A model generated the notes under the pieces. That model was not told where the DNA came from and did no database searches. It was given only the letters and a program-made list of their open reading frames with translations. This document shows, piece by piece, positions 42,197 to 51,336 of a stretch of DNA of 64,000 nucleotides; positions within the stretch are counted from its first letter, which is position 1, and each line of letters begins with the position of its first letter. The position numbers and the translations under genes were made by a program. Source of the DNA: Tardiphaga sp. P9-11 (GTDB taxonomy: Bacteria; Pseudomonadota; Alphaproteobacteria; Rhizobiales; Xanthobacteraceae); the NCBI RefSeq assembly GCF_008329525.1, contig NZ_NPKQ01000002.1:310001-374000 (forward strand), written 5' to 3'.

Positions 42197-43495
42197 ATGG
42201 ACAAGGCGACGACTGACCGGGCGCGACGCCTTCTGTGCCTGAGCCTGCTTACCGGCCTGACCCTGTTCGCCGCCACCGCAGCCTCCCCCACGACGGCGCT
42301 TTCGGCTGAGGCGTGTCCGGGCAACCCCGACGCGCTCGGCACCTCGCGCACCATCGTGGTCGATCCCCGCGAACACCCCAGGATCGGCACCATGCAATAT
42401 GCCGAGACGCTGCCGCTTCAGGACAAGGAGGTCGTGCTGACCTTCGACGACGGCCCGATCCCGAAACACTCGAATGCGATCCTCGATATTCTGGCCTCCG
42501 AATGCGTGAAGGCGACGTTCTTCATCATCGGACGCATGGCGAAGGAGCATCCCGAGGGCGTGCGCAAGCTGATCGCGCTCGGCCACACCGTCGGCACCCA
42601 CAGCCAGAACCATCCGCTCAGCATGAACCGCATGCCGATCGAGAAGGCGCAGCAGGAAATCGACGACGGCATCGCCAACACCACGGCGGCGCTCGGTGAC
42701 CCTGCGCTGCTGTCGCCGTTCTTCCGGATTCCCGGCCTGCTGCGCGCGAGTGTCGTCGAGGACTATCTGGCTTCGAAGGGCATCCAGACCTGGAGCGCCG
42801 ATTTCCCGGCCGACGACTGGCGCCACGTGTCGCCGCAGAAGGTCCATGACCTCGCAATCTCGCGCATCGCCGCCAAGGGCAAGGGCATCCTGTTGCTGCA
42901 CGATATCCAGCCGCGCACGGTGGCCGCACTGCCCGGCATCCTGCGCGACCTCAAGGCCGGCGGCTACCGCATCGTCCATGTCGAGGCGGCGACGCCCGAC
43001 AAGCCGAAGACGCCCACGGAGCCGCAGCAGTGGCAGTTGCATCCGGTCTCCGAGACGGTCGCCGTCACACGCTGGCACAAGGTGCCGACATTCGCCTTTG
43101 CCCATGAGGACATGCTGCCGGTGCCGGCGATCTCGGCCTCCGACCAGATGCTGTCGTTGACCGAGAATTTCGATCGCATTCGCCGCCCGCGCAATGCCAT
43201 GCCGCTGCCTGAACAGGCACCATGGCCGCGCGTCGCGACGCTGCAGACGATGACCAGCAATGCCTCGCTGCCGGTGCCGGCCTCAGACCTGTTCGAAATC
43301 ACCGAGCGCCTCAACCGGCCGATCAACGCGCTGATCCGGCTGCCGCATCACGCGCAGCAGACGGTTCCGGTCCGTGCCGCTGAATCAGATGCCATCGGGA
43401 AACTGATCTCGCTCGATGCCAGCGCCGCCCGGCGCACCATTCCCGGCGCCATTCCGCCGGGCCTGCATCCGACGGCGACCGCCGCCCCGCACTGA
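42197..43495 (+). CDS. Polysaccharide deacetylase with long C-terminal tail
   Basis: This protein of 432 residues has a signal peptide (ending TALSAEA) and a NodB domain with TFDDGP, GTHSQNH (motif 2), FFRIPG (motif 3) and LLLHDI (motif 5). Residues shared with the upstream deacetylase include LGTSRTIVVDP, PRIGTMQYAETLPL and EVVLTFDDGP. It then carries about 170 extra residues with no recognised domain (PVSETVAVTRWHKVPTF to the end), which the first copy lacks. Pathways that modify the envelope or an exopolysaccharide are likely. I chose the ATG at 42197; 42095 is possible but has a poor ribosome-binding site. Confidence 0.87.
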   Translation: MDKATTDRARRLLCLSLLTGLTLFAATAASPTTALSAEACPGNPDALGTSRTIVVDPREHPRIGTMQYAETLPLQDKEVVLTFDDGPIPKHSNAILDILASECVKATFFIIGRMAKEHPEGVRKLIALGHTVGTHSQNHPLSMNRMPIEKAQQEIDDGIANTTAALGDPALLSPFFRIPGLLRASVVEDYLASKGIQTWSADFPADDWRHVSPQKVHDLAISRIAAKGKGILLLHDIQPRTVAALPGILRDLKAGGYRIVHVEAATPDKPKTPTEPQQWQLHPVSETVAVTRWHKVPTFAFAHEDMLPVPAISASDQMLSLTENFDRIRRPRNAMPLPEQAPWPRVATLQTMTSNASLPVPASDLFEITERLNRPINALIRLPHHAQQTVPVRAAESDAIGKLISLDASAARRTIPGAIPPGLHPTATAAPH

Positions 43496-43503
43496 GCGCG
43501 CGA

Positions 43504-43878
43504 TTATTCGGTGACGATCTTGGCGATACACAGCACCACGATGATGCCGAGAAACAGCAGGTCGACATAGGACTTCATCTCGCCGGCCTGGCGCTGATCG
43601 ACCACGTCCTTCACGACAGCCTTGCGCGACGACACGGCGGACGGGCCTTCGCCTGCCAATCCACCGAGCCGGCGCGTCTCGAGTTCGAGCTTCTCGATCG
43701 CCTTGAAGAAGACGAATGTGCGCAGCGCCGAGATCGCACGCATACCCGCATAGGCCAGCACCAGCGCCGCAACGATGGCGCGCTGCTGATAGGTGCCGAC
43801 GAAATTCAGGCTGAAATAGACCAGCGCCAGAAAGGCAAAGTTGGAGAGGAAACGATAGGCATAGCTCAGATATTTCAT
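43504..43878 (-). CDS. Hypothetical membrane protein
   Basis: This 124-residue protein has three hydrophobic helices (about residues 8-28, 34-54 and 105-122) separated by a cytoplasmic helical loop FKAIEKLELETRRLGGLAGEGPSAVSSRK. It is convergent with the second deacetylase and close to its stop. I know no named family for it. Its size and layout fit a small membrane-associated regulator or scaffold. Confidence 0.65.
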   Translation of the reverse strand: MKYLSYAYRFLSNFAFLALVYFSLNFVGTYQQRAIVAALVLAYAGMRAISALRTFVFFKAIEKLELETRRLGGLAGEGPSAVSSRKAVVKDVVDQRQAGEMKSYVDLLFLGIIVVLCIAKIVTE

Positions 43879-44030
43879 GTCCGCTCCGGAAGATCGACCG
43901 GCACGGGATGGTCGCCGCCGGGTGCGGCACTGCTAGCGGCAGATCGTTACGGGAGCGCTAAAATGCGACGACAACTGCAATCGATCTTCCGGTTTGGTTA
44001 AGCCAAATCGGCCTTGCCCACGCAACGCAT

Positions 44031-45245
44031 CTATTTGAGCAGCGTACATTCGCTTTCCGCTATGGGGCTGAATGCGTCCTCGCCCCGAACGGTTGAAAGG
44101 TACTGGTAGTAATCCCAGGGTCCTGTGGACTCCGATGGAGATTTAACCTGAAACAGATGCATGTCGCGCATGACGCGACCATCCTTGCGGATCTTGACGT
44201 CCTTGCTCATGAAATCGTTGACGGGCAGCGATCGCATCGTATCGGAGACGACTGGTCCGGCGATCGAGCCCGCCTTCTGAACGGATTTCAGATAGTGAGT
44301 GACTGCGCTGTAAACGCCCGCCTGGATCATATTGGGTTTCTTCTTGGCGAGCGCTTCGAAACGTTTGGAAAAGCGGCGCGTCTCGTCATCCAGGTCCCAA
44401 TAGAAGGCCTCGGCGATAACGATGCCTTGCGATGCCTTGAGCCCGAGACCATGCACGGTGTTGATGAGAAGAAGGAGGCCGCCGAGTCGCTGGCCTCCCT
44501 TCACGATACCGAATTCATCGGCCTGCTTGATCGTGTTCAGCGAGTCATCGCCCGAATTGGCGAGACCGATGATCTTGGCACCGGATCCCTGTGCCTGCAG
44601 CAGAAAGGATGAGAAATCGGCCGTCCCGAGCGGATGCCTGACGCGGCCGAGTACCTTTCCGCCCAGCCGCTCGATGGCTGTCGTTGCGTCCCGCTCGAGC
44701 GCATGACCGAACGCATAGTTGCTCGTGATGAAGAACCAGGTGTCGACGCCGGATTTCGCCATTGCTCTCGGCAGCGTATTGGCCAACGCATAGGTGTCGT
44801 AGGTCCAGTGAAAGCCCAAAGGCGAACAGGCCTTGCCGGTCAGGTCGGACGTCGCCGGGCCGGAGAACATGGCGATCTTTTCTTTCTCCTTGACGATATC
44901 CTGGATCACCAGTCCGGCAGCGGAGGTGCCACCGTCGACGATGGCGCTCACATTCTCGACGTCTATCCATCGGCGCGTGATCGCCGCTGCGATATCGGTC
45001 TTGTTCTGATGGTCGGCGGAGAGCAGTTCGATGCGACGCCCAAGCACTTTCTCTCCGAAGTCTTCAATCGCAAGACGCGCCGCGATCACCGACCCCAACC
45101 CGGTCACGTCCGCGGTACTGCCTGACTGATCGTTGAGAACACCGATTCGAAGCGGCGCGTCTTCAGCGCGACCGTCGCCGAGCGTCGCAAAGGGCGCAAC
45201 CAACGCAAGCGCCAGCAGCATGAAACGAGACTTTGAGCTTGGCAT
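44031..45245 (-). CDS. ABC transporter substrate-binding protein (LivK type), orphan
   Basis: This 404-residue periplasmic protein has a signal peptide (ending RAEDAP) and the branched-chain-amino-acid/amide type-I fold: IGVLNDQSGSTADVTGLGSVIAARLAIEDFG, then VSAIVDGGTSAAGLVIQDI and FFITSNYAFGHALERD. Such proteins bind amino acids, amides, phenylacetate-like or other organic ligands. There are no LivHMGF transporter genes in the window, so it works with a distant permease or as a sensor. It is divergent from an AraC regulator gene over 207 bases, which suggests control by that protein. Confidence 0.88.
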   Translation of the reverse strand: MPSSKSRFMLLALALVAPFATLGDGRAEDAPLRIGVLNDQSGSTADVTGLGSVIAARLAIEDFGEKVLGRRIELLSADHQNKTDIAAAITRRWIDVENVSAIVDGGTSAAGLVIQDIVKEKEKIAMFSGPATSDLTGKACSPLGFHWTYDTYALANTLPRAMAKSGVDTWFFITSNYAFGHALERDATTAIERLGGKVLGRVRHPLGTADFSSFLLQAQGSGAKIIGLANSGDDSLNTIKQADEFGIVKGGQRLGGLLLLINTVHGLGLKASQGIVIAEAFYWDLDDETRRFSKRFEALAKKKPNMIQAGVYSAVTHYLKSVQKAGSIAGPVVSDTMRSLPVNDFMSKDVKIRKDGRVMRDMHLFQVKSPSESTGPWDYYQYLSTVRGEDAFSPIAESECTLLK

Positions 45246-45376
45246 TCCACGTTCCTCTCACGACAGCCGACCTCGCCGATCGGCTCACCCCGTCCAAAAC
45301 GCTCTCGAAACCAATCATGCAAAAACATGGCCGGATTCCCGAGTGCCGGAGGAAGCGTGTGAAAGCTTGAACGTTA

Positions 45377-45388
45377 TTGGATATTTCG
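45377..45388. promoter_or_regulatory. Possible shared operator half, left site
   Basis: TTGGATATTTCG lies between the divergent binding-protein and AraC genes. A near copy, TTGGATAAGTTTCG, lies at 48134-48147 upstream of the UGSC-like gene. The two may be sites of the AraC regulator; this is only suggested by the resemblance. Confidence 0.3.
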
Positions 45389-45452
45389 CGAGCGTAGGCC
45401 GGCCGGACGCAAAGCGCTTGCTTCCCGCCACGCCCCCCTCCTAAGCTCGGGC

Positions 45453-46319
45453 ATGGCAATCGAAGAGACTCTTCCCCGAGGCCTGAAACTGCACGATCTG
45501 GGTGGGATAGAGGTCGTCGCAGGGCGATATCGCGACCATGTTCTGCCCCGACACAGCCACGACGGATTGATGCTGTCGCTCTTGAGCGACGGCGTACAGG
45601 CGCTGCGTTGCCGAGGCGTGACTCACTTCGCCGATGCGGGGAAAATTCTGGCGGTGCCTCCGCATGAAGTGCATGCGGCCGAACCAGGCGTCGAAGGTGG
45701 ATGGTACTATCACACGATAACCATTCCATCGGACGTACTCGAACGGCATCACCCTCAGGGCGCACGCTTTCTCTGCGAGACCGCAATTTGCGATGACGAA
45801 ATGAATCGCGTTCTGCAGGCGCTGTTCCGCAGCTTCAATGGAGCGCCCGTACTTCGGCAGGAGGAAGCGTTACTTGACGTGCTGGAGCATTTTCTGACCC
45901 GGCATACCCGCCTTCCGCAGAGGGCATCTCACAAGCCGATCGAACTGCGCGCGGTCGAGACCTGCAAGGCATATCTCGCCGCCTATCTTCATCGTAACGT
46001 CACGCTCACCGAGCTGTCGCAACTTGCGCGGGTTGATCGCTTTCTGTTGGTCAGGTGCTTCACGGCTATCGTCGGAATGCCCCCGCATGCCTGGCACATG
46101 CAACAGCGCCTTCACAGGAGTTTCGAAATGCTGTCCAAGGGGCAAAGCGTAGCAGATGTTGCCGCTGCAACGGGGTTCGCGGACCAAGCCCATTTGACAC
46201 GCGCCTTCAAGCGGGTGACCGGCATCACGCCCGGCCGGCTCAGGAAAGACCATCTCGCCTTTCAGTCGCGGCCGGCGACCAGCCGTCCGCGCATCACGTG
46301 GCCGCTTCCCGGCCTGTAA
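45453..46319 (+). CDS. AraC-family transcriptional regulator
   Basis: This 288-residue protein has an N-terminal cupin-like sensory domain (about residues 10-130, with GRYRDHVLPRHSHDGLML and VPPHEVHAAEPG) and two C-terminal helix-turn-helix motifs of the AraC type (about 170-265, with LTELSQLARVDRFLLVRCFTAIVGMPPHAWHMQQRL and VADVAAATGFADQAHLTRAFKRVTGITPGRLRK). Such regulators bind small ligands and direct-repeat operators. It diverges from the binding-protein gene and its stop faces the UGSC-like gene, so it is likely to control both. Confidence 0.93.
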   Translation: MAIEETLPRGLKLHDLGGIEVVAGRYRDHVLPRHSHDGLMLSLLSDGVQALRCRGVTHFADAGKILAVPPHEVHAAEPGVEGGWYYHTITIPSDVLERHHPQGARFLCETAICDDEMNRVLQALFRSFNGAPVLRQEEALLDVLEHFLTRHTRLPQRASHKPIELRAVETCKAYLAAYLHRNVTLTELSQLARVDRFLLVRCFTAIVGMPPHAWHMQQRLHRSFEMLSKGQSVADVAAATGFADQAHLTRAFKRVTGITPGRLRKDHLAFQSRPATSRPRITWPLPGL

Positions 46320-46360
46320 CGACTGACGCCGTCGCAGAGGAAAGACCGCCCGGCCACCGG

Positions 46361-48064
46361 TCACGCAAGCCGTATTTCCCGGCTGGTCGGGAAACCGTGA
46401 AGTCCATTGCTGCCGAACACCATCGCGTTAGACCGGTACGGATCGCCCGACACGACGATCAGGATATGTTCCACGCGCTCGACGATGGGCACTAGCCGGT
46501 TTGGATCGTCGCTTTCCGCGAAATGCGCGGCAGCAAGCCCGTCTTCATGAAGTCGCCGCAACGTTCTGCGTCCCGGAACGCAGTTAGAGTATTTGCCGAT
46601 GTAAGCTTCGAACTTCCAGGCGGGAATCCGGGCATGGCGATAAAGCCGTTCGCGAAGATTCTCGATATTGCTTCCGGCCTTCGCCAGCGTCTTGGCGACC
46701 ATCGGACTGATCGCCACGAGCGGGCGGAGGGTGCCGGGCGCAAGGCCGGCCGTGAAACATAGTTCCCAACAGCTTTGACGGATCAAACCGTCCGCAAGAT
46801 AGATCGCGATGTCTTCGGGATCGCGGCCGTAGATGGAGCCGACAACGGTGTCGCCCGTGAACCGTCCGACCGTTACAATGCTGGAGCCCTTTGCGAAGCC
46901 CTGGCGCCCTGCGAACGTCGTCCAGCCCAGCTTTACGACTTCCGGCTCGTGCTCGGCGAGGACCACGCGGGCGGAATGGCCGAACGTGCATTTGTCGCCC
47001 TCTCCCGGCCGCAGCCCGACAACATTTCGCAGGAAGAGACGCAGGAACCGTCCCACCGTGGTGTTGGCCCTGCTCCCTTCACGCATCGCGCCGTTTTCGC
47101 AATTGAACCCGAGCGCTTCAATGACCGGACCATTGAGCAGGATCAGCGGATCGCCGCCCGTCGTGTCGCCGCTGTGCTCGACCCCGTAGGCGGGGCTGGC
47201 CATGATCTCGGCGATGGCGACCAGGACCGGCATATATTCTGCCGCGCAGCCGGCCATGACGCCGTTGACCGCCACATTCCAGATCGTCACGCCGGATCCG
47301 GATGGCTGAACGCAGCCAATCAGCCTGTCCGGCGGATATGGCGTAAACTTCAAGAACTCTGCCACCGCGTCACGCGTCGGCGGAACGACCGGCAAGCCGT
47401 CGGACCATCCTTCGACCCGATAGATATCGTTGATCTCGTTGAAGTCGCCCGTCGCCACAATCTCGGTCGGCGAATATACCCTGGCCGCTTTTCCTGGCGG
47501 CGCCGGCTGTGCAGTAAGACATTTCACGACGGCATTCGCCGTGTGGGACAGCACCATGTCACGCAATTCGGCATTGCTCAGGCTGTCGACATATCCTGGC
47601 ATCTCCACCACGGGCAGCCAGGCGCAACCAAGACCCGGAGATACTGCACGGGCCTGTCCGGCAAAGCCCTCGCACACCAGCGAGGCCGTTGGAATGCCGG
47701 CCTTCTCGATTGCGGCACTGGCGCGCATGACCGCCGGCGTGCAGGCGCCGCAGCAGCCGATGCCGGAAATCACCACATCCACACCATGTTCAGCGAGCTT
47801 GCCCGGCAGTTCGGCGAGCACCTTGCGATCATTGCCGCCGAGTGTATTTCCGAACTTCTCGTAGCTCACGAAGGTTGCGCCCGGACAGACTTCGCCCAGA
47901 GCTTCCTCCAGGAGCGCAAAGATTTCATCGCCGCGAAAGAGGTAGTCCCAGACGAAAGCAATCCGGCGGCCTGCAAGGGTCGCGGGGCGGTTCGCTGGAT
48001 AAAATATCTCGATCGAAGGCGCCCCTCCCGGCCAGACCGTTCGATGAGGTGTAGCTGTCATCAT
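46361..48064 (-). CDS. UGSC-family (cysteine form) protein with large C-terminal domain
   Basis: This protein of 567 residues has two parts. The first (about residues 17-130) has AFVWDYLFRGDEIFALLEEALGE and VVISGIGCCGACTPAVMRASAAIEKAGIPTASLVCEGF. The C105-G106-A107-C108 box corresponds to the U-G-S-C motif of a predicted selenoprotein family, with cysteine in place of selenocysteine. The second part (about 205-480) has DGLPVVPPTRDAVAEFL, WNVAVNGVMAGCAAEYMPVLVA, HSGDTTGGDPLILLNGPV and FGHSARVVLAEHEPEVVKLGW. I do not recognise a named family for it. The motif suggests redox chemistry. The start at 48064 follows AAGGAACCATCGG. Confidence 0.65.
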   Translation of the reverse strand: MMTATPHRTVWPGGAPSIEIFYPANRPATLAGRRIAFVWDYLFRGDEIFALLEEALGEVCPGATFVSYEKFGNTLGGNDRKVLAELPGKLAEHGVDVVISGIGCCGACTPAVMRASAAIEKAGIPTASLVCEGFAGQARAVSPGLGCAWLPVVEMPGYVDSLSNAELRDMVLSHTANAVVKCLTAQPAPPGKAARVYSPTEIVATGDFNEINDIYRVEGWSDGLPVVPPTRDAVAEFLKFTPYPPDRLIGCVQPSGSGVTIWNVAVNGVMAGCAAEYMPVLVAIAEIMASPAYGVEHSGDTTGGDPLILLNGPVIEALGFNCENGAMREGSRANTTVGRFLRLFLRNVVGLRPGEGDKCTFGHSARVVLAEHEPEVVKLGWTTFAGRQGFAKGSSIVTVGRFTGDTVVGSIYGRDPEDIAIYLADGLIRQSCWELCFTAGLAPGTLRPLVAISPMVAKTLAKAGSNIENLRERLYRHARIPAWKFEAYIGKYSNCVPGRRTLRRLHEDGLAAAHFAESDDPNRLVPIVERVEHILIVVSGDPYRSNAMVFGSNGLHGFPTSREIRLA

Positions 48065-48390
48065 CCGATGGTTCCTTGCACTGACGTGTTGCAAGGACTT
48101 TGCCTGGAGCGGGCGCGCGAATATTGAATGATGTTGGATAAGTTTCGTTATCTTGCGGGACCGTGACGCGCTTCGATGTCCGGCTTGACGGAGATCAGAC
48201 CCCGTCCAGGTACAACCCCGTCAACGCGCCACGGCTGGCTGGTCGGTAAACCGCAACCTTGACAGGGGAACCTGCTTCGCCGTAACCAGCCGTCATTGCA
48301 GGGTGTCTCCCCGCCGTAAGCGTTAACGTCACTCAACGTGCTCAGCTCCGGACAGCCCAACGCGGCTGGCCGCCTCGAAAGCACGTCGAC
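48065..48390. other. Gene-free stretch with an inverted repeat
   Basis: This region separates the UGSC-like gene and the MFS gene. It contains GATAAGTTTCGTTATC (48137-48152), a perfect five-base inverted repeat around GTTTCG, about 75 bases upstream of the UGSC-like start. I see no RNA gene or riboswitch consensus in the rest. Confidence 0.5.
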
Positions 48391-49575
48391 ATGAACCAGA
48401 ACGCTCCTCCAAAATTCAAAACTGCGTCGCTCAGCCGCGACGACCGCAAGAGCCTGATCAAGCAGGTGTTGATCGTCTTTTTCGGCTTTCTCTCGGTCGG
48501 CCTGCCGCTGCCACCGATCTCGCTCTACATCCATGACCAGCTCGGCTTCTCGGCCGGTGTGATCGGCTTTGCGATCGGCATCCAGTCGGTGGTGACGGTG
48601 CTCACGCGCCATCGCGCCGGTACGCTCAGCGATCACCACGGCGCGCGTTACGCGATCCGGCTCGGCCTGCCGCTGTCGGCGCTGGCCGGCCTGTTCTATC
48701 TGCTTGCTGCCGTTGCGCCGCTGCCAAGCGAAGGCAAGCTCGCGTTGCTGCTGACCGGGCGCGTCGCACTCGGATTCGGCGAGAGCCTGTTCATCACCGG
48801 CGCCATGAGCTGGTGCATCGGACGGCTCGGCCCGCAGCGTACCGGTCTGGTGATGTCATGGCAGGGCATCGCCATGTATTCGGCGATTGGATTGGGCGCA
48901 CCGATCGGGCTTGCGGTCTATGCCTCCATCGGCTTTGCCGGCGTCGGCGTGCTTGCGGCCATCTCGCCGTTGATCGCGCTGGCCATCGCCTATGCGATCC
49001 CCGACGTGCCGGTCAGTGGCAACACCGAACGCACGCCGTTCTACAAGGTGATCGGCCTGATCTGGCGTTCGGGCACGGTCTTGTTTCTGGCCACCATCCC
49101 CTTCGCGGGGATCACCGGCTTTCTGGCGCTGACTTATGTCGAACGCGGCTGGTCCGGCGCCGGCATCGCGCTGGCGGCGTTCTCGACGGGCTTCATCTTT
49201 GTGCGTCTGGTCGGCAGCCATTTGCCCGACCAGTTCGGCGGCGCGCGCGTCGCCATGACATCGCTGGCCATCGAAGCCCTTGGTCAGGCGCTGATCTGGC
49301 TGTCCACGAGCCCGATGCTCGCGCTGCTCGGCGCGCTCGTCACCGGCATCGGCTTCTCGCTGATCTTCCCGTCGATGGGCGTCGAAGCCACGCGCCGCGT
49401 GCCGATCGAACAGCGCGGCCGCGCGGTGGCGAATTTCATCGCCTTCTTCGATCTCGCGATCGGCCTGACTGCGCCCGCGGTAGGCTATGCCGCCGGAGTA
49501 TTTGGCTATGGCGCGACGTTCGTGATCGGCGCTGTCGCGGCGATCTGCGCGCTGGTGCTGGCGGCGAGCGGGTGA
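48391..49575 (+). CDS. MFS transporter, YfcJ/YhhS-like
   Basis: This 394-residue protein has twelve hydrophobic helices. Loop 2-3 has HRAGTLSDHHGARYAIRLG, the MFS motif A (a GxLaDrxGrkxxl variant), and the second repeat has LPDQFGGARVAM. The opening LIKQVLIVFFGFLSVGLPLPPISLYIHDQLG and ALGFGESLFITGAMSWCIGRLG match the YhhS/YfcJ group of exporters. It is a likely drug or metabolite exporter. It is a single gene following the long gene-free stretch. Confidence 0.9.
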   Translation: MNQNAPPKFKTASLSRDDRKSLIKQVLIVFFGFLSVGLPLPPISLYIHDQLGFSAGVIGFAIGIQSVVTVLTRHRAGTLSDHHGARYAIRLGLPLSALAGLFYLLAAVAPLPSEGKLALLLTGRVALGFGESLFITGAMSWCIGRLGPQRTGLVMSWQGIAMYSAIGLGAPIGLAVYASIGFAGVGVLAAISPLIALAIAYAIPDVPVSGNTERTPFYKVIGLIWRSGTVLFLATIPFAGITGFLALTYVERGWSGAGIALAAFSTGFIFVRLVGSHLPDQFGGARVAMTSLAIEALGQALIWLSTSPMLALLGALVTGIGFSLIFPSMGVEATRRVPIEQRGRAVANFIAFFDLAIGLTAPAVGYAAGVFGYGATFVIGAVAAICALVLAASG

Positions 49576-49828
49576 AACCCAGCGCGCTGCCTCGCTTCAA
49601 TTGTGTCTGCGCCGCTGCGCGGTTCAGGGAAGAATGCTTCAGCGGCCGGCCGTTGCCCTGATCGGTTCACGAGCTATCACTCGATCAAATTGAAGGTAAT
49701 TTTCCCGCTCATTTGAAACCTTGAGGGGCAAAAGGCAGGCGGCGCTTCGTAAAACAATACCACCCATGGGCGAGTGACTGTTAGTTCGAATGTTCAGTTG
49801 TTGCTGGATGTTTCGGAGATAGATAGCG

Positions 49829-50908
49829 GTGAACGCATGCAGTACTCCCACCCTCAATTCCTCGCTTCGTTTCCTGATCACCATCACCGGTCAGGTCGCG
49901 CTTCTGGCGCGAGGTGGAGCGGCGGCCAGCGGCCTGATGAAGCTGGCGTGGTCCGTCATCATCGGTATGGCGATCGTCGATCTGGTATGGATCGCCATGA
50001 CGGACCTTCAGTTGGCTCCGTCCAGTTCGACAGCAATCGTGCGGGTGATCTCGTTCAGCCTGTTTGCCGCGCTCCTGTGCGAATTGATCTCCCAAAGGCT
50101 CCAAGGCAAAACCGATCCGATCGGACGACTGCTCAAGCTTATCGCAGATTGCCTGGGGACGGTCACCGTGGCGATGGTCGCCTTCGCGCTATTGGCCGCC
50201 GTCGTCATCATCTTTTGCTGCCTCGCAGCTAGCGCTGCGTTACCGTTGCAGGATCTACGGCTTGCCGCCCTGGACGCAAGTCTCGGTTTCGATTGGAAGT
50301 CATTCGTAGCTTGGGCTAACAGCAACGACTTGATCAGTCGCGCTCTGCTCCGCGCCTATCAGAATACGGGACACGTCTTGCTCTTCACGATGCTCTGGCT
50401 GTGTCTTTCGAATCGCCTCGAAAGATTAGCGGAGTTCATGGCTCTGCTGTGCCTGACTTCCATCAGCATCGCTGCGGGGATGCTAATCCTGCCGGGTGCT
50501 GGCGCTTACGCTTTACATCAACCGGCTCTGGAGACATTCGGCAACTTCGGCGCCGATGCCGGCACCTGGTGGTACCAACTGCTCATGCAGTTCCGATCCG
50601 CGCAGCCGCCTCTGATCGATTTCGACACCCCTAACATCAACTGCCTGGTGACCTTCCCTTCCGGTCATACGATTCTCGGCGTGGTCACGACTTACGCCTT
50701 GAGAGATCGACTTTATACTTTCGTGCCCGCCCTGCTGATCAACGGTGTCATGATCATCTCGACACTGCCGGTCGGAGGGCACTATCTGGCAGACCTGATC
50801 GCAAGCGGTGTCGTGACCGCCTTGTCGATCGCGTTCGTCCGTTCGATGAAGAGAGTTCATTCCAGAACGTCTCAATCTGGCGGCAATGCGCTAGCTGGAG
50901 CGATCTAG
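49829..50908 (+). CDS. PAP2-family membrane phosphatase
   Basis: This 359-residue protein has about nine helices and the PAP2 motifs TFPSGHTILG (near residue 276) and GGHYLADLIAS (near 316), which hold the catalytic histidine pair. This PAP2_3-type group includes inositol-phosphorylceramide synthase-like enzymes and lipid phosphatases. It probably removes phosphate from, or transfers head groups between, membrane lipids or isoprenoid carriers. The start is a GTG at 49829 after GGAGATAGATAGC, and an internal ATG could serve. The start codon choice is uncertain. Confidence 0.8.
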   Translation: MNACSTPTLNSSLRFLITITGQVALLARGGAAASGLMKLAWSVIIGMAIVDLVWIAMTDLQLAPSSSTAIVRVISFSLFAALLCELISQRLQGKTDPIGRLLKLIADCLGTVTVAMVAFALLAAVVIIFCCLAASAALPLQDLRLAALDASLGFDWKSFVAWANSNDLISRALLRAYQNTGHVLLFTMLWLCLSNRLERLAEFMALLCLTSISIAAGMLILPGAGAYALHQPALETFGNFGADAGTWWYQLLMQFRSAQPPLIDFDTPNINCLVTFPSGHTILGVVTTYALRDRLYTFVPALLINGVMIISTLPVGGHYLADLIASGVVTALSIAFVRSMKRVHSRTSQSGGNALAGAI

Positions 50909-50927
50909 CGCCTAGCTAGCCAACACT

Positions 50928-50942
50928 CCCCCCCCCCCCCCC
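50928..50942. repeat. Homopolymer of 15 C
   Basis: Fifteen C in a row (G on the minus strand), nine bases downstream of the stop codon of the 37-residue peptide gene and 20 bases after the PAP2 gene stop. The exact length is easily mis-sequenced. Confidence 0.9.
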
Positions 50943-50951
50943 GCGGCGCGA

Positions 50952-51065
50952 TCAGGGCGGTCCGAAAATGACCCACAACACGAGCGTGACGAATCCCGAG
51001 AGCGCCACCGCGACAATGGCTGCCAGCAAGTCATTGTCGAACGCGTTCTGGTTCCACTTTGGCAT
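50952..51065 (-). CDS. 37-residue single-helix membrane peptide
   Basis: The ATG at 51065 opens MPKWNQNAFDNDLLAAIVAV, and the rest, ALSGFVTLVLWVIFGPP, completes one membrane helix before TGA. The N-terminal side is charged and polar. No clear ribosome-binding site is seen, but composition and topology are strongly protein-like and the length is normal for such peptides. It is oriented against the PAP2 gene. Its role is unknown. Confidence 0.55.
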   Translation of the reverse strand: MPKWNQNAFDNDLLAAIVAVALSGFVTLVLWVIFGPP

Positions 51066-51336
51066 GCACATGCGCGCGGCGTTTTCTGTTTATGTGGATC
51101 AAACGCGAGTTCGGTGCCTCGGGCCGTCGGAAAGGTTTGCTCACGATCCGCTCGACAGCATCCACGCGCGATACCGTTAAGAGAGGCTGGATGTTCCCGG
51201 GTCACGCCGATCAACGGGACGACCGAGTCGAACCGGCTTGACGAATGCGGGCGTAATGCCGGCGATTATCGTCTGTTCCCTCACGCACCAGTGTGAGGAA
51301 AACCACGAATAATCCAACAATTTCAAGGATGAGGTG

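Noticed and set aside
48148-48639. Minus-strand frame over the start of the MFS gene
   Set aside because: Most of it is antisense to the transporter and the rest is noncoding.
50968-51180. Plus-strand frame opposite the 37-residue peptide
   Set aside because: It is a mirror of the peptide gene on the other strand and has no membrane or domain pattern.
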